Positions 15,666-24,999 of a stretch of 34,942 nucleotides of DNA are shown in pieces. Source of the stretch: Afipia sp. (lineage in GTDB: Bacteria > Pseudomonadota > Alphaproteobacteria > Rhizobiales > Xanthobacteraceae); the NCBI GenBank assembly GCA_030652315.1, contig JAUSAX010000081.1, positions 1 to 34,942 on the forward strand, in the 5' to 3' direction. A program made the position numbers and the translations under genes. Under the pieces are notes generated by a model. That model ran no database searches. It was not told where the DNA came from and saw only the letters and a list, made by a program, of their open reading frames with translations. Position 1 is the first letter of the stretch. Each line of letters begins with the position of its first letter.

Positions 15666-16379
15666 TCAGTACTTCGCGACGACCGGGCCACCCCAGTTGA
15701 AGCGATAGTTGACGCCAACCTTCACAGTGTGGAGGTCGTCCTTGTAGCTGACGCCGGTCAGAGCCGGATCAGCAAACACAGCGGTGGTGGTGTCGAAGTT
15801 GTAGTACTGGTATTCAACCTTCGCCGACCAGGCTGGGGCGAACATGTATTCCAGACCGCCGCCGACGGTGTAACCGGTCGATTCACGGTTGGTCACGCCA
15901 GCGAAGTTCGCAGCAAGGCCGTTGTCGTCACGGAACGCGACACCGCCCTTAGCGTAGATCAGGCCCGGACCCCAGGTGTAGCCGAGGCGGCCGGTGACCG
16001 AAGCCAGCCAGTCGGAACGGTCACGAAGGACAAGGACGCCATCGGTGAAGGTACGGTCGCTGTTCGACAGAGCGCTGATCTGGCCTTCGATACCAACCAG
16101 CCAGTTCGGAGCGAACTGGTAGTCAGCGCCGAGCTGGCCACCGCCGAGGAACGCCGCGTCGCGCTTGGTGCCGACGAGGGCCGCGTTGGTGGTGGTGAAG
16201 CCGTCATCGCCACCGAAAGCAGCGCCGATGTGCGCACCGACGTAGATGCCGGTCCAGTTGTAGATCGGCGCGGCGTAAACCGGTGCCTTGGTATAGGTAC
16301 GGGCCGGCAGATCAGCAGCAACCGCCGAAGCAGTACCGAGGGCAACCAGTGCCACGGTGCCGAGCAAAAACTTCTTCAT
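15666..16379 (-). CDS. Outer membrane beta-barrel protein (Omp25/RopB/Omp31-like)
   Basis: A 237-residue exported protein of the small 8-stranded barrel family (Omp25/Omp31 of Brucella, RopB of Rhizobium). A classical signal peptide ends SAVA-ADLPAR at about 21/22. The mature start has the family motif APIYNWTGIYVGAHIGAAFGG (37-57). Alternating hydrophobic strands follow, e.g. WLASVTGRLGYTWGPGLIYAKGG, and the C-terminal strand TVKVGVNYRFNWGGP. A GGAG ribosome binding site is 8 bases before the ATG, a hairpin lies in the leader and a strong terminator follows. Codon choice is strongly biased toward C-ending codons, as expected for an abundant protein. It sits between divergent uvrA and ssb, which are often adjacent in bacteria. 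Confidence 0.93.
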   Translation of the reverse strand: MKKFLLGTVALVALGTASAVAADLPARTYTKAPVYAAPIYNWTGIYVGAHIGAAFGGDDGFTTTNAALVGTKRDAAFLGGGQLGADYQFAPNWLVGIEGQISALSNSDRTFTDGVLVLRDRSDWLASVTGRLGYTWGPGLIYAKGGVAFRDDNGLAANFAGVTNRESTGYTVGGGLEYMFAPAWSAKVEYQYYNFDTTTAVFADPALTGVSYKDDLHTVKVGVNYRFNWGGPVVAKY

Positions 16380-16870
16380 CTTAGTTCTCCAGTTTTAAGT
16401 CCGCTTCGATTTTTTCGAAGCAGTTTTCCACGGCGCGAACGCAATGGGATTTCGATTTCGTGAGTCGGAATATACCGGCTTCTTCCGAAAAAGCCGTCTC
16501 CGAAATGCAACAGTCGGACGGGAAGTGAGGCTTCCTAAGGCAAGGAATTGTTTGGGATATTTGGTTCCTCGACTCCACGATTTGATCACGTTTTCGTCAC
16601 ATTTTTGGAACCCGGCCGAACATTGCTTTTGTCTATCAAAGGGTTCCCTTTCAGGCCCTACTTGCACGAGAACAAAAACAGTACATATTATGTCTGGAAC
16701 GACTGACGGCTTGCGTGTGGATAACCGGTGAGCCGGGCTCATAGCGCCGGCCGGAGCGTATAGGGTCATTTTCGGAGCGGGCGCTTCCTTGGTTAGGATG
16801 GCGATCCCGCGAACATAAATCCTGACAGATTCGGGCGCACCGTATGCGTGCGCAAAAGTGGAGAGCGGCA
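16380..16870. other. Intergenic region between omp and ssb, with hairpins
   Basis: A 491-bp divergent spacer holding promoters for the omp gene (minus) and ssb (plus). GCTTCGA (16403-16409), five T, TCGAAGC (16415-16421) is a perfect 7-bp inverted repeat 24 bases upstream of the omp ATG, so it would form a hairpin in the omp 5' leader. A second inverted repeat, CGGCTT/AAGCCG, is at 16476-16481 and 16491-16496. GAAC-N7-GTAC at 16670-16684 is a one-base-off version of an SOS box on the ssb side. No convincing open frame. Confidence 0.5.
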
Positions 16871-17359
16871 ATGGCGGGAAGCGTCAATAAAGTCATTCTG
16901 GTTGGAAATCTCGGTGCCGACCCTGAAATCAAACGGACGCAGGACGGTCGCCCGATCGCCAACCTCAGCGTCGCAACGTCGGAGACCTGGCGCGACAAGA
17001 ATTCCGGCGAGCGTAAGGAAAAGACGGAATGGCATCGCGTCGTGATCTTCAGCGAAGGACTCTGCAAGATCGCCGAGCAGTATCTGAAGAAGGGATCCAA
17101 GGTTTACCTTGAGGGCCAGTTGCAAACCCGCAAATGGCAGGACAAGGACGGCAAGGACCGCTATTCGACCGAAGTCGTTCTTCAGAACTTCAATTCGACG
17201 TTGACCATGCTCGACGGCAAGAGCAGTGGCGGTTCGTTCGGGGCTGACGAAGGTGGTGGCGATTTCGGATCGTCAGGCCCGTCGCGCTCGGCACCTCCGC
17301 GCCGCGTGGCCGCCGGCGGCGGCCGCAACGACGACATGAACGACGACATTCCATTCTAA
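16871..17359 (+). CDS. ssb: Single-stranded DNA-binding protein
   Basis: Binds single-stranded DNA as a tetramer in replication, recombination and repair, and recruits partners through its C-terminal tip. The 162-residue protein has the OB fold at 1-112 ([19 protein letters not shown] ... [12 protein letters not shown] ... [20 protein letters not shown]). A flexible Gly/Ser-rich tail follows, and the tip ends DMNDDIPF, the canonical acidic partner-binding end. ATG 16871 is chosen over ATG 16844 because the fold starts there and a GGAGAG ribosome binding site is at 16860-16865. It precedes gyrA, a common alphaproteobacterial order. Confidence 0.98.
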   Translation: MAGSVNKVILVGNLGADPEIKRTQDGRPIANLSVATSETWRDKNSGERKEKTEWHRVVIFSEGLCKIAEQYLKKGSKVYLEGQLQTRKWQDKDGKDRYSTEVVLQNFNSTLTMLDGKSSGGSFGADEGGGDFGSSGPSRSAPPRRVAAGGGRNDDMNDDIPF

Positions 17360-17388
17360 GCCATTTTAAGGACAATCATGTGAGTGAG

Positions 17389-17421
17389 CGCAGAGCCAGT
17401 GAATTTTTCATCGGCTCTGCG
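17389..17421 (+). terminator. 9-bp hairpin downstream of ssb
   Basis: CGCAGAGCC (17389-17397) pairs with GGCTCTGCG (17413-17421) across a 15-base loop that contains TTTTT. It begins 30 bp after the ssb stop. There is no T-run after the stem, so termination is possible but not certain. Confidence 0.4.
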
Positions 17422-17498
17422 TGTCGCAGCTTAAACGCCGCGTGATGCATCCCGTCGAAATCTGAATTTCAAGCCAGCTTCATTGCCGGAAACGACCG

Positions 17499-17903
17499 AT
17501 GAGCCTAGCGCCGCTGCTCAATGCGCCTTTGGTCATTCAGTTGCACGCCTTTGCCGCCATGAGCGCGCTGGTGCTGGGTATCGTCCAGTTCGCTTCTCCG
17601 AAGGGCACGCTGCCTCATCGCACTCTCGGCTGGATCTGGGTTGTGCTGATGGTGACAGTCGCGCTCAGTTCGTTCTGGATCCATCAGAATCAGATCAGGC
17701 TGGGCGGGCCTTGGAGTCCGATCCATCTACTGTCGATCTTCAGCTTGATGATGCTTCCGCTCGGCATCTGGTTTGCGCACAGGCATCGGGTGAACGGGCA
17801 CCGGATCACAATGATATCGCTCTTTACGGGCGGACTAGTCATCGCTGGGCTGTTCACTTTTGTCCCCGGCCGCATCATGCATGCGGTTGCATTCGGGCCC
17901 TGA
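17499..17903 (+). CDS. DUF2306-family membrane protein
   Basis: A 134-residue integral membrane protein with four hydrophobic helices (about 10-32, 42-60, 72-92, 102-125). Family features are the early histidine in VIQLHAFAAMSALVLG, the loop GTLPHRTLGWIWV, HLLSIFSLMMLPLGIWFAHRHRVNGHR and the final FVPGRIMHAVAFG. Conserved histidines near the membrane faces recall haem- or metal-binding membrane proteins, but the function of DUF2306 is not established. It lies alone between ssb and gyrA. Confidence 0.82.
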   Translation: MSLAPLLNAPLVIQLHAFAAMSALVLGIVQFASPKGTLPHRTLGWIWVVLMVTVALSSFWIHQNQIRLGGPWSPIHLLSIFSLMMLPLGIWFAHRHRVNGHRITMISLFTGGLVIAGLFTFVPGRIMHAVAFGP

Positions 17904-18023
17904 ATACCGCTCCAAAACAGCGTTTTTCCCGCACCAAAAAGCGCGAGATGGAATGGGTTTTTGACTGGCTATAAGATATTGTAATTACGAAAGTTTTTGC
18001 ACTCATTTTGACGGTAAATGCGG

Positions 18024-18053
18024 TTGGCGTTGGCCGCCGAACTCGCCTATATA
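18024..18053 (+). promoter_or_regulatory. Possible gyrA promoter
   Basis: TTGGCG (18024-18029) and TATATA (18048-18053) are spaced by 18 bp and lie 32 bp before the gyrA start codon. Fits a sigma-70-type promoter with a short leader. Pattern match only. Confidence 0.35.
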
Positions 18054-18084
18054 ACAAGAGTATTTCGCACCCAGGATTCGCACG

Positions 18085-20805
18085 TTGACTGACCCCCAAG
18101 ATCCGCCGTCCGGCCCTCCCGAGGCGGCTGATATCCGTCCCGTCTCGATCACGGATGAGATGAAGCGCTCCTACCTCGATTACGCGATGAGCGTGATCGT
18201 GGCGCGTGCGCTGCCGGACGCGCGCGACGGTCTCAAGCCCGTCCATCGCCGCATTCTCTATGCGATGTATGAGAACGGCTTCGAGTGGAACAAGCCATAT
18301 CGCAAGTCGGCGCGTACCGTCGGCGACGTGATCGGTAAATACCATCCGCACGGCGACCAGTCGGTCTACGACGCGATGGTGCGCATGGCGCAAGACTTTT
18401 CCATGCGCGTGCCGCTGATCGACGGGCAGGGCAATTTCGGCTCGGTCGATGGCGATATGGCCGCTGCGATGCGCTACACCGAGTCGCGCCTTGAGAAAGT
18501 CGCGCATTCGCTGCTCGACGACATCGACAAGGATACTGTCGACTACCAGCCGAACTACGATAGCTCCGAACGTGAGCCGAAGGTTCTGCCCGCGAAGTTT
18601 CCGAACCTGCTGGTCAATGGCGCCGGCGGCATCGCGGTCGGCATGGCGACGAATATCCCGCCGCACAATCTCGGCGAAGTGATTGATGCCTGTATCGCGC
18701 TGATCAATGACCCCGCGCTTGGTATTGACGACCTTGTCAATATCGTTCCCGGACCAGATTTCCCGACCGGCGGCATTATACTTGGCCGCCAGGGTATCCG
18801 TGCGGCCTATCACCTCGGTCGCGGCTCCGTCGTGATGCGCGGCAAGGTGAACATCGAGACCATCCGCAAGGATCGCGAAGCGATTATCGTCTCGGAAATC
18901 CCGTATCAGGTGAACAAGGCCAGCATGGTCGAGCGCATCGCCGAACTGGTCCGTGAAAAGAAGATCGAGGGCATTTCGGATCTACGCGACGAATCCGACC
19001 GCGACGGCTACCGCGTGGTCGTTGAACTGAAGCGCGATGTGGTGCCGGAGGTGGTGCTGAACCAGCTCTACAAGTTCACGCCGCTGCAAACCAATTTCGG
19101 CGCCAACATGGTCGCCCTTGATGGTGGTCGCCCGAAGGTGATGAACCTGAAGGACCTGCTGACTGTGTTCATCGCGTTCCGCGAGAGCGTGGTTTCACGG
19201 CGCACTAAATTCTTGCTGAATAAGGCGCGCGACCGCGCGCATATCCTGGTTGGCCTTGCCATCGCCGTCGCTAATATCGACGAAGTCATTCGCGTTATCC
19301 GAACGTCGCCTGATCCAAACACCGCGCGCGAAACTTTGATGGCGCGCGACTGGCCGGCCAAGGATGTCGCGACGATGATCACGCTGATCGACGATCCGCG
19401 CCATCGTGTCGCCGAAGACGGCACCGCACGCCTGTCGCTTGAGCAGGCGAAGGCCATTCTCGACCTCCGCCTCCAGCGCCTGACGGCCCTCGGCCGCGAG
19501 GAGATTTCTGACGAGCTCGATAAGCTCGCGCTCGAAATCGCCGACTATCTCGACATCTTGCGCTCCCGTGCCCGGATTCAGGCGATCATCAAGGATGAAC
19601 TTGGTGCCGTGAAGGCTGAGTTCGCTACGCCGCGCCGCACCGTCATCATCGATCAGGAAGGCGAGGTCGAGGACGAGGATCTGATCCAGCGCGAGGATAT
19701 GGTCGTCACCGTCTCGCATGCGGGCTACGTCAAGCGCGTGCCGCTCTCGACCTATCGTGCGCAGAAGCGTGGCGGCAAGGGTCGTTCGGGAATGCAGACG
19801 CGCGACGAGGATTTCGTTAGCCGGCTGTTCGTCGCCTCGACACATACGCCGGTGCTGTTCTTCTCGTCCCGCGGTCAGGTTTACAAGGAGAAGGTCTGGC
19901 GTTTGCCGATGGCCGCTCCGAATTCACGCGGCAAGGCGCTTATCAACATTCTGCCGCTGGATCAGGGCGAGCGGATCACCACCATCATGCCGTTGCCCGA
20001 GGATGAATCGTCGTGGAGCAACCTCGACGTGATGTTCGCCACCACTGGCGGCAACGTCCGGCGCAACAAGCTCTCCGATTTTGTCGATGTGCGCCGATCC
20101 GGCATCATCGCCATGAAGCTCGATGAGGGCGAGGCCATCGTGGATGTGCAGATCGCCACTGAGAATGACGACGTACTGCTGACGGCAGCCGGCGGACAAT
20201 GCATTCGCTTCCCGGTGACCGATGTGCGCGTCTTCCAGGGCCGCACCTCGATGGGTGTGCGCGGCATCTCGCTGGGCGAAGGCGACAAGCTGATCTCGCT
20301 GACGATCTTGCGTCATCTCGAGGCGGCATCCGATGAGCGCGTTGCCTATTTGAAAATGCGCCGAGCGGTTGCGGGTGAGGTTGCGTCGGATGAGACGATT
20401 GAGGCCGATACGGAAGAATCGTCTGCATCCGTGCAACTCAGTCAGGATCGTTACGCGCAGATGTCGGCTGCCGAACAGTTCGTGCTGACCATCAGCGAGA
20501 ACGGTTACGGAAAGCGCAGCTCGTCGTTCGAGTATCGCACCACCGGTCGCGGCGGAAAGGGCATCGTTGCGATGTCCGTCAACGACCGCAACGGGAAATT
20601 GGTGGCGTCATTCCCGGTCGAGGACAGCGATCAGATCATGCTGGTGACCGATAACGGCCAGTTGATCCGCTGCCCGGTCGAGGACATCCGCGTGGCCGGA
20701 CGTTCTACTCAAGGCGTGATTGTGTTCGACACCGCTGAAGACGAGCATGTCGTCTCGGTGGAACACATAACCGACGATGAAGCGGAAAACGGCAACGGCG
20801 GTTAA
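18085..20805 (+). CDS. gyrA: DNA gyrase subunit A
   Basis: Breaks and rejoins DNA in type II topoisomerase GyrA2GyrB2, introducing negative supercoils. The 906-residue protein starts with TTG 18085, preceded by AGGA at 18073-18076; no ATG lies between it and the conserved [11 protein letters not shown]. The breakage-reunion domain contains catalytic Tyr131 ([10 protein letters not shown]). The quinolone region reads [17 protein letters not shown] (87-103), so the E. coli Ser83 position is Gln92 and Asp87 is conserved as Asp96. The C-terminal beta-pinwheel carries the GyrA box [10 protein letters not shown] that wraps DNA. An acidic linker (about 771-787, [17 protein letters not shown]) interrupts the C-terminal domain, as in relatives. 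Confidence 0.98.
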   Translation: MTDPQDPPSGPPEAADIRPVSITDEMKRSYLDYAMSVIVARALPDARDGLKPVHRRILYAMYENGFEWNKPYRKSARTVGDVIGKYHPHGDQSVYDAMVRMAQDFSMRVPLIDGQGNFGSVDGDMAAAMRYTESRLEKVAHSLLDDIDKDTVDYQPNYDSSEREPKVLPAKFPNLLVNGAGGIAVGMATNIPPHNLGEVIDACIALINDPALGIDDLVNIVPGPDFPTGGIILGRQGIRAAYHLGRGSVVMRGKVNIETIRKDREAIIVSEIPYQVNKASMVERIAELVREKKIEGISDLRDESDRDGYRVVVELKRDVVPEVVLNQLYKFTPLQTNFGANMVALDGGRPKVMNLKDLLTVFIAFRESVVSRRTKFLLNKARDRAHILVGLAIAVANIDEVIRVIRTSPDPNTARETLMARDWPAKDVATMITLIDDPRHRVAEDGTARLSLEQAKAILDLRLQRLTALGREEISDELDKLALEIADYLDILRSRARIQAIIKDELGAVKAEFATPRRTVIIDQEGEVEDEDLIQREDMVVTVSHAGYVKRVPLSTYRAQKRGGKGRSGMQTRDEDFVSRLFVASTHTPVLFFSSRGQVYKEKVWRLPMAAPNSRGKALINILPLDQGERITTIMPLPEDESSWSNLDVMFATTGGNVRRNKLSDFVDVRRSGIIAMKLDEGEAIVDVQIATENDDVLLTAAGGQCIRFPVTDVRVFQGRTSMGVRGISLGEGDKLISLTILRHLEAASDERVAYLKMRRAVAGEVASDETIEADTEESSASVQLSQDRYAQMSAAEQFVLTISENGYGKRSSSFEYRTTGRGGKGIVAMSVNDRNGKLVASFPVEDSDQIMLVTDNGQLIRCPVEDIRVAGRSTQGVIVFDTAEDEHVVSVEHITDDEAENGNGG

Positions 20806-20815
20806 AATCTAATCT

Positions 20816-20834
20816 CGGCCCGTCGGGCCGGGGG
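20816..20834. terminator. Hairpin between converging gyrA and kup
   Basis: CGGCCC (20816-20821), loop GTC, GGGCCG (20825-20830), with only a short T-run after it on the plus strand (GGGGTTT). It lies 10 bp past the gyrA stop and 11 bp past the kup stop on the other strand, so it may end both transcripts. Confidence 0.5.
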
Positions 20835-20841
20835 TTTCAGC

Positions 20842-22752
20842 CTAAATCTCGATTTCGGTTCCGAATTCCACGACCTGTTTGGTGGGCACGCCGAAAAACG
20901 CCGCCGTTCGTTCCGCATTCCGTTGGAGAAATGCGAACACGGTTTCCCGCCACACCCACATGCCTGCGATTTTCTCACTGGGGATGATCGTCTCGCGGCC
21001 GATGTAATAGGTGATGTTGTTGAGATCGATTCCCGGAAGCTTGCCCTGTTCGCAGGCAAGCTGCAGTCCTTCCAGGATGACCGGGTACTGCATGAAACCG
21101 AAGTGCAGGATCACTCGCGTAATGCCCTCGATCACCTCGATCACCTCGGCCCTGTCTTCGTCAGCAATGCGCGGCGCTTCCGCAATCAGGACGGTCACGA
21201 GAACGACGCGTTGATGAAGCACGTGATTGTGTTTGACGAACTGCGTCAGCGCCAAAGGTACGCCATTCGCGGCGGAGGCGAGAAACACCGCGGTCCCCGG
21301 AAGCCGCGCATGGCATTTGCTTACCGCGGTTTCGATCAGGTCTTCTTCCGGCTGGCGCAGCGCACCTCGCGCTGCTTCGACGAGCTTAACGCCGCTGCGC
21401 CATGTCAGCATCAGGAATGCAATTGCGGCTGCGATCAGCAGCGGAAACCAGCCACCCTCGAACAGCTTGGCTGAGTTTGCCGCGAAGAAAATGCAGTCGA
21501 TCACGAAGAAGAAGCCGTTGACCGCAATGACAACGATCGGCGGATAGCCCCACTGGATGGCGACAAGCGCGGCCAGCAGCGTTGTAATCGCCATCAGCAG
21601 CGATACGGCTACACCATAGGCCCCAGCAAGCGCATCAGACGAGCCGAAGCCGATGACGGCTCCGAGCGTTCCTGCGGCCAGCAACCAGTTGATCAGCGGG
21701 ACATAGATCTGGCCTTTCTCGTCACTCGCCGTGTGCTGGATATGCATGCGGGGCAGGAATCCCAGCTGAATAGCCTGCTGTGTGAGGGAGAAAACCCCCG
21801 TGATGATCGCCTGAGATGCAATCACCGCAGCGAGGGTCGCGAAGGCAACGAGCGGATAGTGCGCCCAATCAGGGGCGAGCTGGTAGAACGGGTTTTCAAG
21901 GGCGCCACGATCGGTCAGGAGCAACGCCGCTTGCCCGAAGTAATTGAGGACCAGAGCTGGCAGCGCAATCGTAAACCACGCGAGCCGGATGGGCGTGCGG
22001 CCGAAGTGCCCCATATCCGCATACATGGCCTCGCCGCCTGTCACGGCGAGAAATGCTGCGCCGAGGATCGCAAACGAGATGTGGAAATTCTGGCTGATGA
22101 GAAACGTCACCGCATACATCGGACTCAGGGCCACAAGCACATCGGGATTCTTTGCGATGCCGTGAATTCCCAACAGTGCAAGGACGATGAACCAGACCAG
22201 CATAAATGGACCGAATATCCCGCCGATGAAGCCTGTGCCCTTGCGCTGCATCAGGAAAACACCAATCAGGATAACGACTGTGATGGGCACCACGGCGGGT
22301 GCCAGTGAGGGGGCATCGACCTTCAGTCCTTCCACGGCGCTGAGAACCGAGATCGCGGGCGTGATGGCTCCGTCGCCATACAACAGCGCTGCACCGATCA
22401 GTCCGATGATAAGCAATTTCGCGCGCCACGTTCCGGGTTGCGCATTGCGGGCGTGGAGAAGAGCCAGAAGCGCGACGATTCCGCCTTCCCCACGGTTGTC
22501 TGCCCGCATGATCAGCATGGCATACTTGAACGAGATGATGAGGATCAACGCCCAGAGGATCAGCGAGACCACGCCAAGGATGGCTTCATTGGTGAGGGCG
22601 CCACCATGATGGCTTGCCGCCTTGGCTGCTTCCTTCAAGGCATAGAGCGGGCTCGTCCCGATGTCGCCATAGACGACACCGAGGGCTCCGACCGTTGCGG
22701 TTATCGGAAGTCCGGGGCTGCGACCTGAAGCTGCGGCATGAATGGCAGTCAT
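20842..22752 (-). CDS. kup: Low-affinity potassium transporter Kup
   Basis: Proton-coupled potassium uptake protein of the KUP/HAK family. The 636-residue protein has about 12 membrane helices in residues 17-455 and a cytosolic C-terminal domain (about 460-636). The family signature GVVYGDIGTSPLYALKEA (25-42) is intact, as is YGDGAITPAISVLSAVEGL (about 124-142). It lies on the minus strand between gyrA and coaD. Many Nitrobacteraceae carry several kup copies; this one shows no sign of decay. ATG 22752 begins with a short hydrophilic segment (TAIHAAASGRSPGLP), which is normal for the family. Confidence 0.97.
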   Translation of the reverse strand: MTAIHAAASGRSPGLPITATVGALGVVYGDIGTSPLYALKEAAKAASHHGGALTNEAILGVVSLILWALILIISFKYAMLIMRADNRGEGGIVALLALLHARNAQPGTWRAKLLIIGLIGAALLYGDGAITPAISVLSAVEGLKVDAPSLAPAVVPITVVILIGVFLMQRKGTGFIGGIFGPFMLVWFIVLALLGIHGIAKNPDVLVALSPMYAVTFLISQNFHISFAILGAAFLAVTGGEAMYADMGHFGRTPIRLAWFTIALPALVLNYFGQAALLLTDRGALENPFYQLAPDWAHYPLVAFATLAAVIASQAIITGVFSLTQQAIQLGFLPRMHIQHTASDEKGQIYVPLINWLLAAGTLGAVIGFGSSDALAGAYGVAVSLLMAITTLLAALVAIQWGYPPIVVIAVNGFFFVIDCIFFAANSAKLFEGGWFPLLIAAAIAFLMLTWRSGVKLVEAARGALRQPEEDLIETAVSKCHARLPGTAVFLASAANGVPLALTQFVKHNHVLHQRVVLVTVLIAEAPRIADEDRAEVIEVIEGITRVILHFGFMQYPVILEGLQLACEQGKLPGIDLNNITYYIGRETIIPSEKIAGMWVWRETVFAFLQRNAERTAAFFGVPTKQVVEFGTEIEI

Positions 22753-22900
22753 TCGCTACCCCCGTCGCTTCGCAAGCGTCCGGAAACGGGCGCTTGCCCA
22801 TAGTCTGCTACCGGGAGCGGGAAATTGCCATGGCCGCCGAGCGGATTTTATTGATGGCGAGAGGCGGCCACTACGCCGGTCAAGACGAGGCGAAAGGGAT

Positions 22901-23170
22901 CTAAGGCTGCCGGGGTTGGTTGCGGTCCGTCGTCACGACCCGGACCGGCTGGACGCCGGCTTTCCAGTTGCTGCGACGCAGGCAGGACGCGTCCATGGTC
23001 GGCCAATGCTGTGCCGTGCAGGATACGCTGGCCGTTCGGATCGGCAGCCGGTCAGCCTTTGCAAGCGCTTGCGGCACGCTTGCCTCCACGCGAGGCGCAA
23101 AGCTTGGAAGAATCGTCATGGCGGCTGCAACGAAAGCCGCAATCGTCACTGCTGAGAGTGCCTTGATCAT
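22901..23170 (-). CDS. Small exported hypothetical protein
   Basis: An 89-residue protein with a signal peptide at 1-30 (MIKALSAVTIAAFVAAAMTI ..., possible cleavage after VEA). The mature part has two cysteines in VSCTAQHWPTMDASCLR (49-65), likely a disulphide in the periplasm, and ends VRVVTTDRNQPRQP. An AGGGG ribosome binding site precedes ATG 23170. Similar short proteins with a CxAQxWP...C pattern recur in Bradyrhizobium relatives, as far as I recall, without known function. It lies upstream of kup in the same orientation, 148 bp apart. Confidence 0.75.
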   Translation of the reverse strand: MIKALSAVTIAAFVAAAMTILPSFAPRVEASVPQALAKADRLPIRTASVSCTAQHWPTMDASCLRRSNWKAGVQPVRVVTTDRNQPRQP

Positions 23171-23333
23171 GGTCCGTCCCCTGTCATGCCGGCCTTTACG
23201 GTCTGCTTGAGGGGATGACGCGCGGCGGCCGGTAAAGGTTCACGAGATCTTAAAATTTTTGACCCGGAAAAGAGCCGTGGCGGACGGAACCGGCCCTGCT
23301 TGCGGCGGTCGCCGGGCCGGGTTAGGAGGGGGC

Positions 23334-23831
23334 ATGTCCCGTATTGCGCTTTACCCCGGGTCGTTCGACCCTGTTACCAACGGCCATTTGGATGTGGTGC
23401 GGCAGGCTTGCAGCCTGGTCGACCGGCTGATCGTTGCGATCGGCATCCATCCCGGCAAGGCCCCTCTGTTTTCCACCGAAGAGCGGCTGGACATGGTCCG
23501 GGAGGTGTTCGCACCCATCGCCGCCAACGCCGGTTGCGAAATCGACTGCGTCACATTTAATGATCTGACCGTTACCGCAGCGCAGCGGGCAGGGGCCACA
23601 ATCCTGATCCGCGGCCTGCGCGACGGCACCGATCTCGACTACGAAATGCAGATCGCCGGCATGAACCAGACGCTGGTGCCGGAGGTTCACACGATTTTCA
23701 TTCCTGCCTCCGCCACCGTCCGCCCGATCACCGCCACACTGGTGCGTCAGATCGCGGGGATGGGCGGCGACGTTTCGCACTTCGTGCCGAAAGCCGTCGC
23801 CTCGCGCCTGAAGAAGAGACTTGCTGGCTAA
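23334..23831 (+). CDS. coaD: Phosphopantetheine adenylyltransferase
   Basis: Transfers AMP from ATP to 4'-phosphopantetheine, the penultimate step of coenzyme A synthesis. The 165-residue length is typical. The nucleotidyl-transferase signature is [16 protein letters not shown] (7-22), with the T/SxGH-type motif [23 protein letters not shown] is the phosphopantetheine-binding region, and [19 protein letters not shown] replaces the more usual ISSTLVRE motif. The start ATG 23334 has a near-perfect TAGGAGGGG ribosome binding site. First gene of a plus-strand run with the two cyclophilins, queA and tgt. Confidence 0.97.
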   Translation: MSRIALYPGSFDPVTNGHLDVVRQACSLVDRLIVAIGIHPGKAPLFSTEERLDMVREVFAPIAANAGCEIDCVTFNDLTVTAAQRAGATILIRGLRDGTDLDYEMQIAGMNQTLVPEVHTIFIPASATVRPITATLVRQIAGMGGDVSHFVPKAVASRLKKRLAG

Positions 23832-23859
23832 CCAGCCCTCCTATCACCCCGGAGTTGTC

Positions 23860-24402
23860 ATGATCCGCATACTCGCCGTTCTCGCGGCTTTCGCTTTCGT
23901 AACGCCCGCCCTGTCACAGGCCCTTCCCGCCGGCCTCGACAAGGACAATGCGATCGTTATCGACACCACCAAGGGCCGCGTCATTTTCAAGCTCCGCTCC
24001 GATCTCGCGCCCAAGCATGCCGAGCGCATCAAGCTGCTCGCGCGCGACGGGTACTACAACAATGTGCCATTCCACCGCGTGATCGAAGGCTTCATGGCCC
24101 AGACCGGCGACGGTCAGCGCTTCAACGGCACCGGCGGGTCAAAGTACCCGAATCTCCCGGCCGAATTCTCCAGCGTGCCCTTCAAGCGCGGCATTGTCGG
24201 GATGGCGCGATCAAGCGAACCGAACTCTGCCAACTCGCAGTTTTTCATCATGTTCGCGGACGGCAGCTTCCTGAACAACAAGTACACGGTCGTCGGTGAG
24301 GTCGTGTCGGGCATGGATGTCGTGGACAAGATCAAGCGCGGCGAGCCGGTTCAGGATCCGGACAAGATGGTGAAGGTTCAGGTCGCTTCCGACATCAAGT
24401 AA
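23860..24402 (+). CDS. Peptidyl-prolyl isomerase, cyclophilin type, exported
   Basis: A 180-residue cyclophilin with a signal peptide (residues 1-19, ending ALSQA), so it acts in the periplasm, helping exported proteins fold. The active-site segment [17 protein letters not shown] contains the catalytic arginine, and NSQFFIMF and FLNNKYTVVGEVVSGMDVVDKI are typical of the family. ATG 23860 follows GGAG; it starts 28 bp after coaD. The next gene is a cytosolic paralogue with the same core. Confidence 0.95.
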   Translation: MIRILAVLAAFAFVTPALSQALPAGLDKDNAIVIDTTKGRVIFKLRSDLAPKHAERIKLLARDGYYNNVPFHRVIEGFMAQTGDGQRFNGTGGSKYPNLPAEFSSVPFKRGIVGMARSSEPNSANSQFFIMFADGSFLNNKYTVVGEVVSGMDVVDKIKRGEPVQDPDKMVKVQVASDIK

Positions 24403-24467
24403 TCCATCTCAGGCGATCCGCGGCCATACCGGCCATAGCGGGTTTCCCAATCTGCAAAGGAAACATT

Positions 24468-24932
24468 ATGGCAGACAACGAAAACACATTGATCCTGGAA
24501 ACCACGCAGGGCCCGGTGACGATCGAGATGCGTCCCGATCTGGCTCCGGGTCACGTCGCGCGCATCAAGGAACTGGTGCGCGAAGGATTTTACGATGGCA
24601 TCGTTTTCCATCGCGTCATCGAAGGATTCATGGCGCAGACCGGCTGCCCGCAGGGCACCGGAACCGGCGGCTCGGGCAAGAAGCTGAAGGCCGAATTCAA
24701 CAAGGAGCCGCATGTGCGTGGCACCACGTCGATGGCGCGCGCGGCGAATCCGGATTCGGGGGACAGCCAGTTCTTCATCTGCTTCGACGATTCCGCCTTC
24801 CTCAACGGCCAGTACACCGTATGGGGCAAGGTGACGTCCGGCATGGAGAACGTCGACAAGATCAAGCGCGGCGAACCCGTGCAGAGCCCCGACAAGATCG
24901 TCAAGGCGCATATGGCGGCTGACGCCGCCTGA
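24468..24932 (+). CDS. ppiB: Peptidyl-prolyl isomerase, cyclophilin type, cytosolic
   Basis: A 154-residue cyclophilin without a signal peptide. The catalytic segment is [19 protein letters not shown] and DSQFFICF and [22 protein letters not shown] follow. It closely parallels the preceding exported cyclophilin, so the pair probably arose by duplication, with one copy gaining or losing a signal sequence. An AAGGAA ribosome binding site precedes ATG 24468. The tandem pair before queA is conserved in the order. Confidence 0.95.
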   Translation: MADNENTLILETTQGPVTIEMRPDLAPGHVARIKELVREGFYDGIVFHRVIEGFMAQTGCPQGTGTGGSGKKLKAEFNKEPHVRGTTSMARAANPDSGDSQFFICFDDSAFLNGQYTVWGKVTSGMENVDKIKRGEPVQSPDKIVKAHMAADAA

Positions 24933-24960
24933 TTGTCGCTGTAGTCTGGCTTTGCGAACG

Positions 24961-24985
24961 GATGGCCGGGCATGTCCCGGCCATC
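24961..24985. repeat. 10-bp perfect palindrome between ppiB and queA
   Basis: GATGGCCGGG (24961-24970), loop CATGT, CCCGGCCATC (24976-24985). It starts 28 bp after ppiB and ends 14 bp before the queA ATG. It has no T-run, so it is more likely an intergenic palindromic element or an mRNA processing or stability hairpin than a terminator. Similar GGCCGGG/CCCGGCC palindromes are common between genes in Bradyrhizobium relatives. Confidence 0.7.
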
Positions 24986-24999
24986 GACATTTGAGCATC

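Noticed and set aside
16608..16621. GAAC...GAAC before ssb as an SOS box
   Set aside because: The spacing is six bases, not seven. The other near match (16670-16684) has GTAC in the second half. Neither is good enough for a feature call.
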